Source of the DNA: Brasilonema sennae CENA114
GTDB lineage: Bacteria > Cyanobacteriota > Cyanobacteriia > Cyanobacteriales > Nostocaceae
Length of the DNA: 64,000 bases
Assembly: GCF_006968745.1 (NCBI RefSeq)
Contig: NZ_CP030118.1
Location: 7,404,253 to 7,468,252, forward strand
Reading direction: 5' to 3'
The position numbers were made by a program, and so were the translations under genes. The first letter of the stretch is position 1. The number at the start of each line of letters is the position of its first letter. A model generated the notes under the pieces. That model worked only from the letters and a program-made list of their open reading frames with translations, was not told the origin of the DNA and searched no databases. Positions 54,311 to 61,853 of this stretch are shown in pieces.

Positions 54311-55309
54311 ATGGCTGCAACTGATTTTAAGGATTATTACGCGACTTTGGGCGTTAGTAAAACTGCCAGTCCAGAAGAAATCAAACAAGCCTTTCGCAAA
54401 TTAGCCCGGAAATATCACCCTGACGTCAACCCAGGTAACAAACAAGCTGAGGCAAAGTTCAAAGAAGTTAACGAAGCATACGAAGTTTTGTCAGACACAG
54501 ACAAACGCAAAAAGTATGACCAATTCGGTCAATACTGGAAACAAGCAGCTGATGGCTTCCCATCTGGTGCTGGTGCTGGTGTTGATATGGGCGGTTTTGA
54601 TTTCAGCCAATATGGTAGCTTTGATGAATTTATTAACGAATTACTAGGGCGCTTTGGCGGTGGTAGTCCACGCGGAGGACGGCAAACATATTACCGCACC
54701 AGCACTGGTGCACCTAGTGGTTTTGGTGGCTTTAATGATTTTAATTATCAAGATGTAGGTACTACTGGCGCTACCCAAGACAGTGAAGCTGCGATCGCCC
54801 TAACTTTTTCCGAAGCATTTCATGGTGTACAAAAGCAGCTAAATCTAGGCAACGAAGTTATTGATGTCCGCATACCCGCAGGTGCGAAACCTGGCAATCG
54901 TTTGCGCGTACGCGGTAAAGGACCAGTTAGTCCTTTCAACCAACAACGTGGTGATTTATATCTAAAAGTAGAACTTCAACCCCACTCTTTCTTCCAGTTT
55001 GATGGCGATAACTTGGTGTGCGAAATACCAATCACACCAGATGAAGCCGTTCTAGGAGCCTCAGTTGAGGTTCCCACACCTGATGGTTCGGTGAATGTGA
55101 AGCTTCCTGTTGGAGTGCGTTCTGGTCAATCTTTGCGCTTACGTGGAAAAGGCTGGCCCCAACCTCGTGCTGGACGTAGCGATCAGTTAGTGAAAATTGC
55201 GATTGTTCCACCAAAAGACATTAGTCAGCAGGAACGCGAATACTACGAAAAAATTCGCTCTATTCGTACTTTTAATCCCCGCGAACATTTGCCGCAAATT
55301 AGGCTGTAA
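54311..55309 (+). CDS. DnaJ-like co-chaperone (type B, CbpA/DnaJ2-like)
   Basis: 332 residues from the ATG at 54311, chosen over an upstream in-frame ATG at 54227 because GGGAGG lies 6 nt before it and the J domain follows at once. The J domain (DYYATLGVSKTASPEEIK... with HPD in KYHPDVNPG) is at about 8-70. A Gly/Phe-rich region and two C-terminal beta-sandwich domains follow (VIDVRIPAGAKPGNRLRVRG, VKLPVGVRSGQSLRLRGKG). It has no zinc-finger CxxCxGxG repeats. It stimulates DnaK ATPase and binds unfolded proteins. Confidence 0.9.
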   Translation: MAATDFKDYYATLGVSKTASPEEIKQAFRKLARKYHPDVNPGNKQAEAKFKEVNEAYEVLSDTDKRKKYDQFGQYWKQAADGFPSGAGAGVDMGGFDFSQYGSFDEFINELLGRFGGGSPRGGRQTYYRTSTGAPSGFGGFNDFNYQDVGTTGATQDSEAAIALTFSEAFHGVQKQLNLGNEVIDVRIPAGAKPGNRLRVRGKGPVSPFNQQRGDLYLKVELQPHSFFQFDGDNLVCEIPITPDEAVLGASVEVPTPDGSVNVKLPVGVRSGQSLRLRGKGWPQPRAGRSDQLVKIAIVPPKDISQQEREYYEKIRSIRTFNPREHLPQIRL

Positions 55310-55314
55310 GGTTA

Positions 55315-55356
55315 GCCCACACCTTATCTATTGATTCGGTGCGGGCTTGGTGTTTT
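55315..55356 (+). terminator. Terminator after the DnaJ-like gene
   Basis: GCCCACACC (55315-55323) pairs with GGTGCGGGC (55338-55346) with one mismatch, followed by TTGGTGTTTT. Confidence 0.6.
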
Positions 55357-55406
55357 AACAGGTTTTAGTTTTTCACTTGAAATTTGTTTCTTTGGCATTG
55401 CTCTGC

Positions 55407-55943
55407 CTAATTGTATTGCTCTAACAATTTCTCCACGCTAGCGTTATGGTCAAGAAAGGAAAATAAATGTTTGTAGCGAAGTTTGCCTTCTTTATCTAAC
55501 ACAAATTGTGCTGATAAAGGTGCTCCCAATGCTTGTCCAAGTTTATAGTTACGGAATACACGACAACTTGGATCACTCAATAGCGGCATTTTTAAACTCA
55601 AATCTTTCACAACAATTTGACTTTGCCGTTCATCAGTACTGGTAATCATTAAAACTTCTATACCCCGATTTTTAAATTGCTCGTAGTTTTCATTTAAGGA
55701 TTTGATATGAGGAAAGCAAAAAGGGCAATAATTTTTTTCTGTAAAGATACGAGTGAAGGCAAGTAAGACTGGTTGCTCGCCTCTATAATCAGATAACTTA
55801 ACTAAAGTGCCATTAGTGATATCTGGCAGTTGAAAATCTGGTGCAAGATATCCCCATTCCAACGTATTAGATGCTGGCTTTGGTAAAAAGTTACGGAAGA
55901 ATCGTTCATTAAATAAGTTGCTAGAAGCCGCAGAAGTAACCAT
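55407..55943 (-). CDS. AhpC/TSA-family redoxin (peroxiredoxin-like)
   Basis: 178 residues with a thioredoxin-like fold. LAPDFQLPDITNGTLVKLSDY precedes VLLAFTRIFTEKNYCPFCFPHI, where CPFC supplies a CxxC pair at the peroxidatic position. The C-terminal half (LSDPSCRVFRNYKLGQALGAP, FVLDKEGKLRYKHLF) is typical of the family. It likely reduces peroxides or disulfides with a thioredoxin-type donor. It is near a true 2-Cys peroxiredoxin on the same strand, with 220 nt in between, suggesting a redox pair but not necessarily an operon. Confidence 0.8.
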   Translation of the reverse strand: MVTSAASSNLFNERFFRNFLPKPASNTLEWGYLAPDFQLPDITNGTLVKLSDYRGEQPVLLAFTRIFTEKNYCPFCFPHIKSLNENYEQFKNRGIEVLMITSTDERQSQIVVKDLSLKMPLLSDPSCRVFRNYKLGQALGAPLSAQFVLDKEGKLRYKHLFSFLDHNASVEKLLEQYN

Positions 55944-56163
55944 CTTTCTATTCCTAATGTTATGAAAGTTTTAAATAAAAAAGCCATAGATGTACACGGA
56001 ATATAACCAAAAAATTAGTAACTATTAAGTCGTAATTTATTATATTGATAGATTACGAATTATTCATTACGAACTTGATTTGTCTGTGTTTATCTGTGGC
56101 TAAGTTTGAGTGAGTTTGTAATAGCACATTCAAGTGCTACTACTACTCTATTACTTTTGAAAC

Positions 56164-56775
56164 CTAAACAGCAGCGAAGTAAACTTTGGACTTCACTGGA
56201 TCGGGAACCATTGTCTTGTCGCCTGGTTGCCAGCCAGCAGGGCAAACTTCGTCCGGATGGGACTGAACGTATTGAATGGCTTGCAAAGTCCGCAGGGTCT
56301 CATCAACGTTGCGACCAAAAGCTAAGTTGTTGATGGTAGCGTGCTGTAAGACACCTTCTTTGTCAATAATGAACAAACCGCGCAAGGCAACACCAGCTGC
56401 TGGATCAAGCACGTTGTAAGCTGCGCTAATCTCTTTTTTGATGTCGGAAACTAAGGGGTAATTAAGGTCACCGACGCCACCAGACTTGCGATCTGTTTGA
56501 ATCCATGCTAAGTGAGAAAATTCACTGTCAACGGAAACACCAAGGATTTCGGTGTTAAGATTTTTAAATTCTTCGTGGCGATCGCTAAAGGCTGTGATTT
56601 CTGTGGGACAAACAAAGGTAAAGTCTAAAGGATAGAAAAACAGTACGACATACTTGCCGCGATAGTCGGAAAGTTTTATGGTTTTAAATTCCTGATCTAC
56701 CACAGCCGTTGCTGTAAAATCGGGAGCCTGTTGACCTACACGGAGGCATCCTTCTGATGGATAAGTGAGAGGCAT
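56164..56775 (-). CDS. 2-Cys peroxiredoxin
   Basis: 203 residues. The peroxidatic Cys lies in FYPLDFTFVCPTEITAFSD and the resolving Cys in PDEVCPAGWQPGDKTM, near the C terminus, a typical 2-Cys peroxiredoxin. The GLFIIDKEGVLQHATINN segment is standard. It reduces hydrogen peroxide and alkyl hydroperoxides in the cytoplasm with thioredoxin as donor. Length is normal. The ATG is preceded by AAGGAGAT at 56787-56794 on the reverse strand, a strong ribosome site. Confidence 0.93.
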   Translation of the reverse strand: MPLTYPSEGCLRVGQQAPDFTATAVVDQEFKTIKLSDYRGKYVVLFFYPLDFTFVCPTEITAFSDRHEEFKNLNTEILGVSVDSEFSHLAWIQTDRKSGGVGDLNYPLVSDIKKEISAAYNVLDPAAGVALRGLFIIDKEGVLQHATINNLAFGRNVDETLRTLQAIQYVQSHPDEVCPAGWQPGDKTMVPDPVKSKVYFAAV

Positions 56776-56834
56776 TAACCATTATCTCCTTCAATTTATT
56801 ATCTATTTAGTATTGTTGGAGTTCGGGTCAGGTA

Positions 56835-56965
56835 ATCTCACCCGTTCTCGTCATCTCCTAACGGGAGAGCCTCATGGCGCTCCGCCACGCCTTAGGCAAG
56901 AGCGCCACTCGTCAACGCAGACAGACTCTCCTGAACCAATAGTCTCACCGCCTGCAGGGCTAGAC
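56835..56965. repeat. GC-rich repeat upstream of the glucosidase
   Basis: CCCGTTCTCGTCATCTCC, GAGCCTCATGGCGCTCCGCC, GCAAGAGCGCCACTCGTC and GTCTCACCGCCTGCAGGGC occur between the divergent peroxiredoxin and glucosidase genes. Confidence 0.7.
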
Positions 56966-57025
56966 TTACGGCTTCATTACATTCTGTTACAACTATATCA
57001 TACTCATAACGATTTTGAGTAAACA

Positions 57026-59182
57026 ATGGTGGATTTAGATACAAGAGAATGGTTACTGACTAATGGCTTAGGAAGTTTTGCCAGTGGTACAGTTTCTGAT
57101 ATCCGCACTCGCAGTTATCATGGCTGGTTGTTTGCCGCGACTAACCCGCCTTCTGGGCGTACTCTGTTGCTTTCGCACCTAGAAGCTAGCTTAGAACTAT
57201 CAGATCGGGTTGTGGCATTGGGGACAAATTTCTGGGGCAGTTGTCAGATAGAGCCAAAGGGCTACGAACTGCTGCGCCTTTTTGATCTTAACCCAGTTCC
57301 AAAGTGGATATGGGGTGAAGACGACTGGCAGTTGACTAGACGTTTGGTGATGCCGTATGGATTGGTGAGGCAGCGCGGTCTTGGGGGTTTCCCCCATGAG
57401 CGACTGCCGAACCCCGAAGGGGTGGAAAAAGTAGGGCAAAGCACAGAAGCAAGCCCTGACTCGCTCACTCCCACATCTCCCCCATTTCATTTTTGCCATC
57501 GTATGTTGGTTCAATATCGCTATGAAGGTACACAAACGGCGATATTGAAGCTGCGACTGCTTATAGGCGATCGCGACTTCCACCATCAACAAAAGGTGAT
57601 TCCAGAATTACAGTTCTCGCAATTGCTGGGACAACAGCAAGTCTGCCTGCAAGCAATAAGTTCTCACAATTTTGGAACACCTTGGCACTTGCGCTGGACG
57701 CAAGGAAACTATCAACCAGATCCATTTTGGTACTTGGATTATAAACTTCCCGAGGAAACTCTGCGGGGGTTGGGCGATCGCGAAGACCTCTATAGCCCTG
57801 GTTACTTAACAGTTACACTCAGTCCAGGGGATGCGGTGACAATGGATGCACGAGTGGGTTTTCCGAATGAACTGGAAACTCCCCTGACTTGTGAAACCTT
57901 TACCGAACTTGTCGAAGCAGAGCAACAGCGCCTGTCTCAAGTTTTTGGGTGGGAAAATTGGCAAAGTGAGGCAAAGGAAGATAATACTCTTATATCTTCC
58001 TCATCTTCCCCAACTCCATCCCACCTCTGGCGGCGACTACTACAAGCTGCCGATCAGTTTATTGTTTATCGTGCTTCTATTGCTGGTCCGAGCGTGATTG
58101 CTGGATATCACTGGTTTAATGACTGGGGGCGCGATACCTTAATTGCCTTACCAGGGTTGACTCTTACTCCACAGCGTTTTGAGTTGGCAAAAGGACTGTT
58201 GCAAACTTTTGGACGTTACTGTTCTCATGGTTTAATTCCTAATGCATTTCCTGACGCGGATGGTGAACCGTTTTATAACAGTATTGATGCAGCACTATGG
58301 TGGATTGAAACTTTAGGGCTTTACTTGGAAGCGACGCAAGACTGGCAGTTTTTGGTAGAGCAATATCCAGTGGTGCAGCAAATCTACAAAGCTTTCATTG
58401 GAGGGACACGCTATAATATCCAGGCCGATGTTACCGATGGGCTAGTTAGTTGGTATGCTCCTGCTGTAGCTCTGACCTGGATGGATGCGGTAGTGGACGG
58501 GCAGCCTGTGACTCCCCGTCGTGGTAAGCCAGTGGAAATTAATGCTCTATGGTATTCAGCGCTATGTTGGGCAAGTCGGTGGGCAGAAATTTTGAGTGAA
58601 CACGAAGCTATGGTTGACCGTGGGCGTCTTGCTAAGCAGGCTTTGCGTTACACTGAGCTAGCACAACAAGTGAAAGCTTCTATGCAACAGTACTGGAATC
58701 CTCAACTGGGTTATTTGTACGATGTGATTGAGCCAGATGATCTAAGAAATTCTCAGATTCGCCCAAATGCCGTTTTAGCACTTTCGCTTTCACATTGTGC
58801 GTTCTCTCAACAGCAAGGGCAAAAAATCCTTGCTCTTGCTTGTTCTTGCTTACTCACTCCTTATGGTCTTCGCAGTCTGGCACCAACAGATCCAGAATAC
58901 ATTGGCAAATATAAGGGAAACCCAGAAAAACGCGATCGCGCTTATCACCAAGGTACGGTATGGAGTTGGTTGATTGGTCCTTTCATTCGTGGTTGGGAGC
59001 GTTTTTATCCGGGACTTCCATTGCCTTTTGATTGGCAACCCCTGCTAAAACACTTTCTATCTGATGCCTGTCTTGGATCTATTTCCGAAATTTTTGAGGG
59101 TGATCAGCCGCACACACCAAGAGGAGCAGTAGCTCAAGCTTGGTCTGTTGCTGAAGTCATTCGACATTTGAAGAACTATTGA
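57026..59182 (+). CDS. Amylo-alpha-1,6-glucosidase / glycogen debranching enzyme-like
   Basis: 718 residues. The N-terminal beta domain starts WLLTNGLGSFASGTVSDIRTRSYHGWLF, a family signature. The catalytic (alpha/alpha)6 barrel includes IAGYHWFNDWGRDTLIALPGL, NAFPDADGEPFYNSIDAALW and KGNPEKRDRAYHQGTVWSWL, with the acidic catalytic residues in the first and last blocks. It removes alpha-1,6 branches during glycogen breakdown and complements glgC elsewhere in this window. A GC-rich repeat is inserted in frame at residues ~114-152, between the beta domain strands. Start at ATG 57026 without a strong ribosome site. Confidence 0.88.
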   Translation: MVDLDTREWLLTNGLGSFASGTVSDIRTRSYHGWLFAATNPPSGRTLLLSHLEASLELSDRVVALGTNFWGSCQIEPKGYELLRLFDLNPVPKWIWGEDDWQLTRRLVMPYGLVRQRGLGGFPHERLPNPEGVEKVGQSTEASPDSLTPTSPPFHFCHRMLVQYRYEGTQTAILKLRLLIGDRDFHHQQKVIPELQFSQLLGQQQVCLQAISSHNFGTPWHLRWTQGNYQPDPFWYLDYKLPEETLRGLGDREDLYSPGYLTVTLSPGDAVTMDARVGFPNELETPLTCETFTELVEAEQQRLSQVFGWENWQSEAKEDNTLISSSSSPTPSHLWRRLLQAADQFIVYRASIAGPSVIAGYHWFNDWGRDTLIALPGLTLTPQRFELAKGLLQTFGRYCSHGLIPNAFPDADGEPFYNSIDAALWWIETLGLYLEATQDWQFLVEQYPVVQQIYKAFIGGTRYNIQADVTDGLVSWYAPAVALTWMDAVVDGQPVTPRRGKPVEINALWYSALCWASRWAEILSEHEAMVDRGRLAKQALRYTELAQQVKASMQQYWNPQLGYLYDVIEPDDLRNSQIRPNAVLALSLSHCAFSQQQGQKILALACSCLLTPYGLRSLAPTDPEYIGKYKGNPEKRDRAYHQGTVWSWLIGPFIRGWERFYPGLPLPFDWQPLLKHFLSDACLGSISEIFEGDQPHTPRGAVAQAWSVAEVIRHLKNY
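57365..57480. repeat. In-frame GC-rich repeat in the glucosidase gene
   Basis: The first 22 bp (57365-57386) are identical to the intergenic repeat at 22927-22948, and GGTTTCCCCCATGAGCG also recurs there and near 61700. It encodes RQRGLGGFPHERLPNPEG and a polar stretch, ~38 extra residues, before the conserved FCHRMLVQYRYEGTQ. Confidence 0.85.
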
Positions 59183-59231
59183 GTAAGGAGTAGGGAGCTT
59201 TGAACCCTCCCCGCGCTGAAGCGACGGGGAT

Positions 59232-60812
59232 TCACGCCACATCCCCATCTAGCTTCTCGTCCTTATTGACTACCTGGCTAGTGGTTAGTGGCTCATTGGA
59301 AACCCGCTCTGACGGAGAGTCAATCTGCGTGCTTTCAGACTTGCTTACTTGCTCGCGGGTTATTCGTTGCTGATATGCCTCCAACAGGATTGGTTCCAAA
59401 AGGCACGTTTTGGGGGGAAGCTTCCCCCCAAAAGCTGCCGCCCCCAGATACTCGTCTTGAGCGTCTTGCAATATCAGCGCGTCTTGACTTACATATCTAC
59501 TCAAAAATGCACTAAACAAATCACGATGATGATCAGAAATACCCGTTACATCCCGATGAACTCGTTGAGACAGAGCTTTTTTGATGCGCGTCCCGTCTAA
59601 ATGAGTTTGACTTAGTGCGGTCTTTTGAGTAGAAAACTTGATAACTGTACCGCCAGCATTCTCAGCTTTACGGAGCAGTTCGGACTGTACAAAACCTGGT
59701 GACTTGGCAGAGATGGCTTTACCGTATCTTTTCTGCCAGCCGCGTACTGAAACGTTTTCAGTTTTGATATGCTTGCCGTGTCTCAATATTTCGTTAACAA
59801 CACGACGGTTCTGAGTCTTGGCATAAGCTGCTTTGCGACGTTCTAATTCACGTTTCTTGTTGGCAGCTTTAAGGTAGTTGCTGGATTTGTTCCATTTCGC
59901 CTTAGCTTTCTTGACTCCCTTTTTGACTTTTCCTTTGTTTACAACGGTTTTACGCCCTCTTTTTGCTTCAAAGTTTGGTTCAAAAAAGTCGGAATTGTTA
60001 GCACGTTGGGAACGCTGCATCTTACGTTGCAACTCGGTTATTTCTTTTTGAAAAGTCGGGACAAGCTCGGCAAATGGCAATAAACCAGCATGGTCATCTC
60101 CTACATATGCAATATTGCTTATGTTGAGGTCAAGACCAATCAACCCATCAACAACATAGTTTTGAGACTTCTGGTATGGTTCACCTTCATTGACAAGTTG
60201 AGCATACCAACGCCGCTTTCCATTCAGAATACGCCATAACAGCCGGACATATTTAACAGTTGATTCCAGACCATGTCGAATAACTGGGTTGGATGGGTCA
60301 ATGATTGGTTGCAGGACAAGCTTGCCCCATACCAAACAATCATCTTTCCATCTGATGCCAGTCTTATTGGACTTGCCTTCCATTGAACGAAATCGGCTTG
60401 GCACTTTGTACCGTACTTCTCTAGCACGCCCTACCAAAACACGCTCACTCGCTTTGAACGCGCGGGTTGCAAGTTTTTGCTGAGTGTTTGAATCAACTTT
60501 TTGGGCAATCCACTTTGCTGCATTACTTGTCTTCGTCGCAAATGAATGCAAGTCGTATTCAGAATACCGAAACTGTTCACAAACTTTTCTAAAAGTGTTG
60601 CTGCGCTCTTTCTTTTTTGCTCTAGATATCTTGTTCGCTACCTTGTATGACTCGGAGTTGCGCATTAACTCCAATCGCTTCATCGCTTCATTCAAGCAAG
60701 CATTATAAACTTGTCTACCCGCTTGAAAACGAGCCAATAATTCTGATTCTTGTTTACTATTTACCTTTAACGGCACTTCTGTAATGAACGATTTAGTTGA
60801 ACTCCGAGCCAC
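59232..60812 (-). CDS. tnpB: TnpB-family RNA-guided nuclease (IS605 OrfB)
   Basis: 526 residues. The RuvC-like triad is present: Asp228 in LIGLDLNISNI, Glu352 in IKTENVSVRGW, Asp431 in HHRDLFSAF. The zinc-ribbon Cys residues normally between motifs II and III are absent; the stretch reads SQTHLDGTRIKKALSQRVHRD instead, a known subgroup. A long basic insert (KTVVNKGKVKKGVKKAKAKW) lies between motifs I and II, and the C terminus is extended by ~90 polar residues. TnpB cuts DNA guided by an RNA from the element's right end, which would lie at 59183-59300. Likely intact. Confidence 0.88.
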   Translation of the reverse strand: MARSSTKSFITEVPLKVNSKQESELLARFQAGRQVYNACLNEAMKRLELMRNSESYKVANKISRAKKKERSNTFRKVCEQFRYSEYDLHSFATKTSNAAKWIAQKVDSNTQQKLATRAFKASERVLVGRAREVRYKVPSRFRSMEGKSNKTGIRWKDDCLVWGKLVLQPIIDPSNPVIRHGLESTVKYVRLLWRILNGKRRWYAQLVNEGEPYQKSQNYVVDGLIGLDLNISNIAYVGDDHAGLLPFAELVPTFQKEITELQRKMQRSQRANNSDFFEPNFEAKRGRKTVVNKGKVKKGVKKAKAKWNKSSNYLKAANKKRELERRKAAYAKTQNRRVVNEILRHGKHIKTENVSVRGWQKRYGKAISAKSPGFVQSELLRKAENAGGTVIKFSTQKTALSQTHLDGTRIKKALSQRVHRDVTGISDHHRDLFSAFLSRYVSQDALILQDAQDEYLGAAAFGGKLPPKTCLLEPILLEAYQQRITREQVSKSESTQIDSPSERVSNEPLTTSQVVNKDEKLDGDVA

Positions 60813-60899
60813 TTGACATCACCCCCTAGTTGTTTGCTATGCTATACCTTACTATATGCGCAGGTTCTGTTTATGTCAACAGGAAAAGGATTAAAAAGA

Positions 60900-61055
60900 A
60901 TGAAGAATATTCCAGTTCTTTATGAAGAAAAAAAGAAACCACGCAACATCATGTTGACCGATACTGCGTGGTCTAACGCTGTTATAAAAGCAAAAGAGTT
61001 AGAGATAAGTGTAAGCGAGTATGTTGAAAAGTTTTTGAGGGCTGACGGGGAATAA
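60900..61055 (+). CDS. Small element-borne protein, ribbon-helix-helix-like
   Basis: 51 residues from the ATG at 60900 (AAGGA at 60886-60890); an ATG at 60873 would add nine residues. The core RNIMLTDTAWSNAVIKAKEL then EISVSEYVEKFLRA has the strand-helix-helix pattern of small RHH regulators. It is divergent from tnpB inside the same element, so it may regulate tnpB or be a passenger. Its stop codon sits in a perfect hairpin, GGGGAAT / ATTCCCC, at 61047-61062. Confidence 0.55.
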   Translation: MKNIPVLYEEKKKPRNIMLTDTAWSNAVIKAKELEISVSEYVEKFLRADGE

Positions 61056-61177
61056 ATTCCCCGCGTCGTGTTTCCTCCCCGCTCTAAAAGAGACGGGGCT
61101 TCCACTCTTCCCGACCAAAATCTTTGTGAGTTCGTTTAATTCACTACTCTCTATTCATTACTTAACATTTGCAAAAA

Positions 61178-61251
61178 TGGCTCAGGTGTGACTCGAACAC
61201 ACGACCAAGGGCTTATGAGTCCCCTACTCTAACCAACTGAGCTACTGAGCC
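61178..61251 (-). tRNA. trnM: tRNA-Met(CAT)
   Basis: On the minus strand a 74-nt cloverleaf: acceptor GGCTCAG / CTGAGCC with discriminator A, D stem GCTC / GAGT, anticodon loop CTCATAA (anticodon CAT), T arm GTGTG-TTCGAGT-CACAC. CCA is not encoded. The acceptor and D arm fit elongator tRNA-Met; a tRNA-Ile with modified CAT is a less likely alternative. Confidence 0.93.
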
Positions 61252-61363
61252 ATACACATTATTCGATTATTTAATTTAGCATACAAAAACTTTGAAGTCA
61301 ACACTCAATAATTCACAGCTAAACATGAGCTGACCAACAAAGGGGTGTAGGGGTATAGGGGTG

Positions 61364-61501
61364 TAATACCATTTCACGAAATCCCTGATACAAATGATTG
61401 GTTTCTAATTCTTTCCCCCTGCTCCCTGCTCCCTGCTCCCTGCTCCCTGCTCCCTGCTCCCTGCTCCCCATTTGTATCAACTTTAAAGTGAAACGGTATA
61501 A
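61364..61501. mobile_element. MITE-like element C carrying a heptamer satellite
   Basis: Left arm 61366-61396 (ATACCATTTCAC ... GATACAAATG) and right arm 61469-61499 (CATTTGTATC ... GTGAAACGGTAT) are inverted, about 23 of 31 positions matching. The centre (61415-61468) is seven or so tandem CCCTGCT units. The element sits inside a GGGTGTA-rich stretch. No coding capacity. Confidence 0.65.
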
Positions 61502-61504
61502 GGG

Positions 61505-61770
61505 TGTAGGGGAGGACAGTGCCGGGGGTAGTCTGCGAGGTCTTGGGGAGCCACTGCGAAGGGAAACGCTCTGCCGACTTGTCGCATGTGGCGTGGTTTC
61601 CAACGCCAGAACAAGCGTGTTCAAAGTAGCGTCTGGGTCAGGAGAGGGAAACCAGGACTATGGCACAAAGTGCCACGCGCAAGGGACAGTACTGGCTTCC
61701 CATGAGCGACTGCCGAAAGGGTCTCCCGACAGTCGCGCACCTGTCCGTTGAGCCACTGCCCACCTATGTG
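61505..61770. repeat. GC-rich palindromic repeat cluster
   Basis: Units shared with 22.8 and 57.4 kb: GAGGTCTTGGGGAGCCACTG, GGTTTCCAACGCCAG, CATGAGCGACTGCCGAAAGG and GTCTCCCGACAGTCGCGCAC. The inverted pair GGCACAAAGTGCC lies at about 61661-61673, and GTGCCACTTTGTATC at 61768-61782 echoes it. Confidence 0.8.
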
Positions 61771-61792
61771 CCACTTTGTATCATAAACAGCG

Positions 61793-61815
61793 AAAAAGGG
61801 AGCTTAGCTCCCTCT
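61793..61815 (-). terminator. Terminator of the M23 peptidase gene
   Basis: On the minus strand AGGGAGC (61813-61807) pairs with GCTCCCT (61803-61797) around a TAA loop, followed by TTTTCG. It lies about 40 nt after the stop codon. Confidence 0.8.
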
Positions 61816-61853
61816 ATATCATAAGCAATCATCAAGTTACAGATTGCTAACGA

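Larger units (their letters stand above)
59187..61115. mobile_element. IS200/IS605-type element with tnpB only
   Basis: Both ends carry the same bulged hairpin in the same orientation: left 59209-59229 (CCCCG, c, GCT, ga, AGC, ga, CGGGG) and right 61077-61098 (CCCCG, c, TCT, aaa, AGA, ga, CGGGG). The inner stems covary (GCT:AGC versus TCT:AGA). Inside lie tnpB (minus) and a small divergent gene. There is no tnpA, so mobilisation would need a helper. Exact ends are estimated. Confidence 0.7.

Noticed and set aside
61415..61468. Tandem repeat considered as a CRISPR array
   Set aside because: Unit is 7 bp without spacers; no cas genes nearby.
61398..61751. 117-codon frame across heptamers and GC-rich repeats
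   Set aside because: Low-complexity translation of repeat DNA only.
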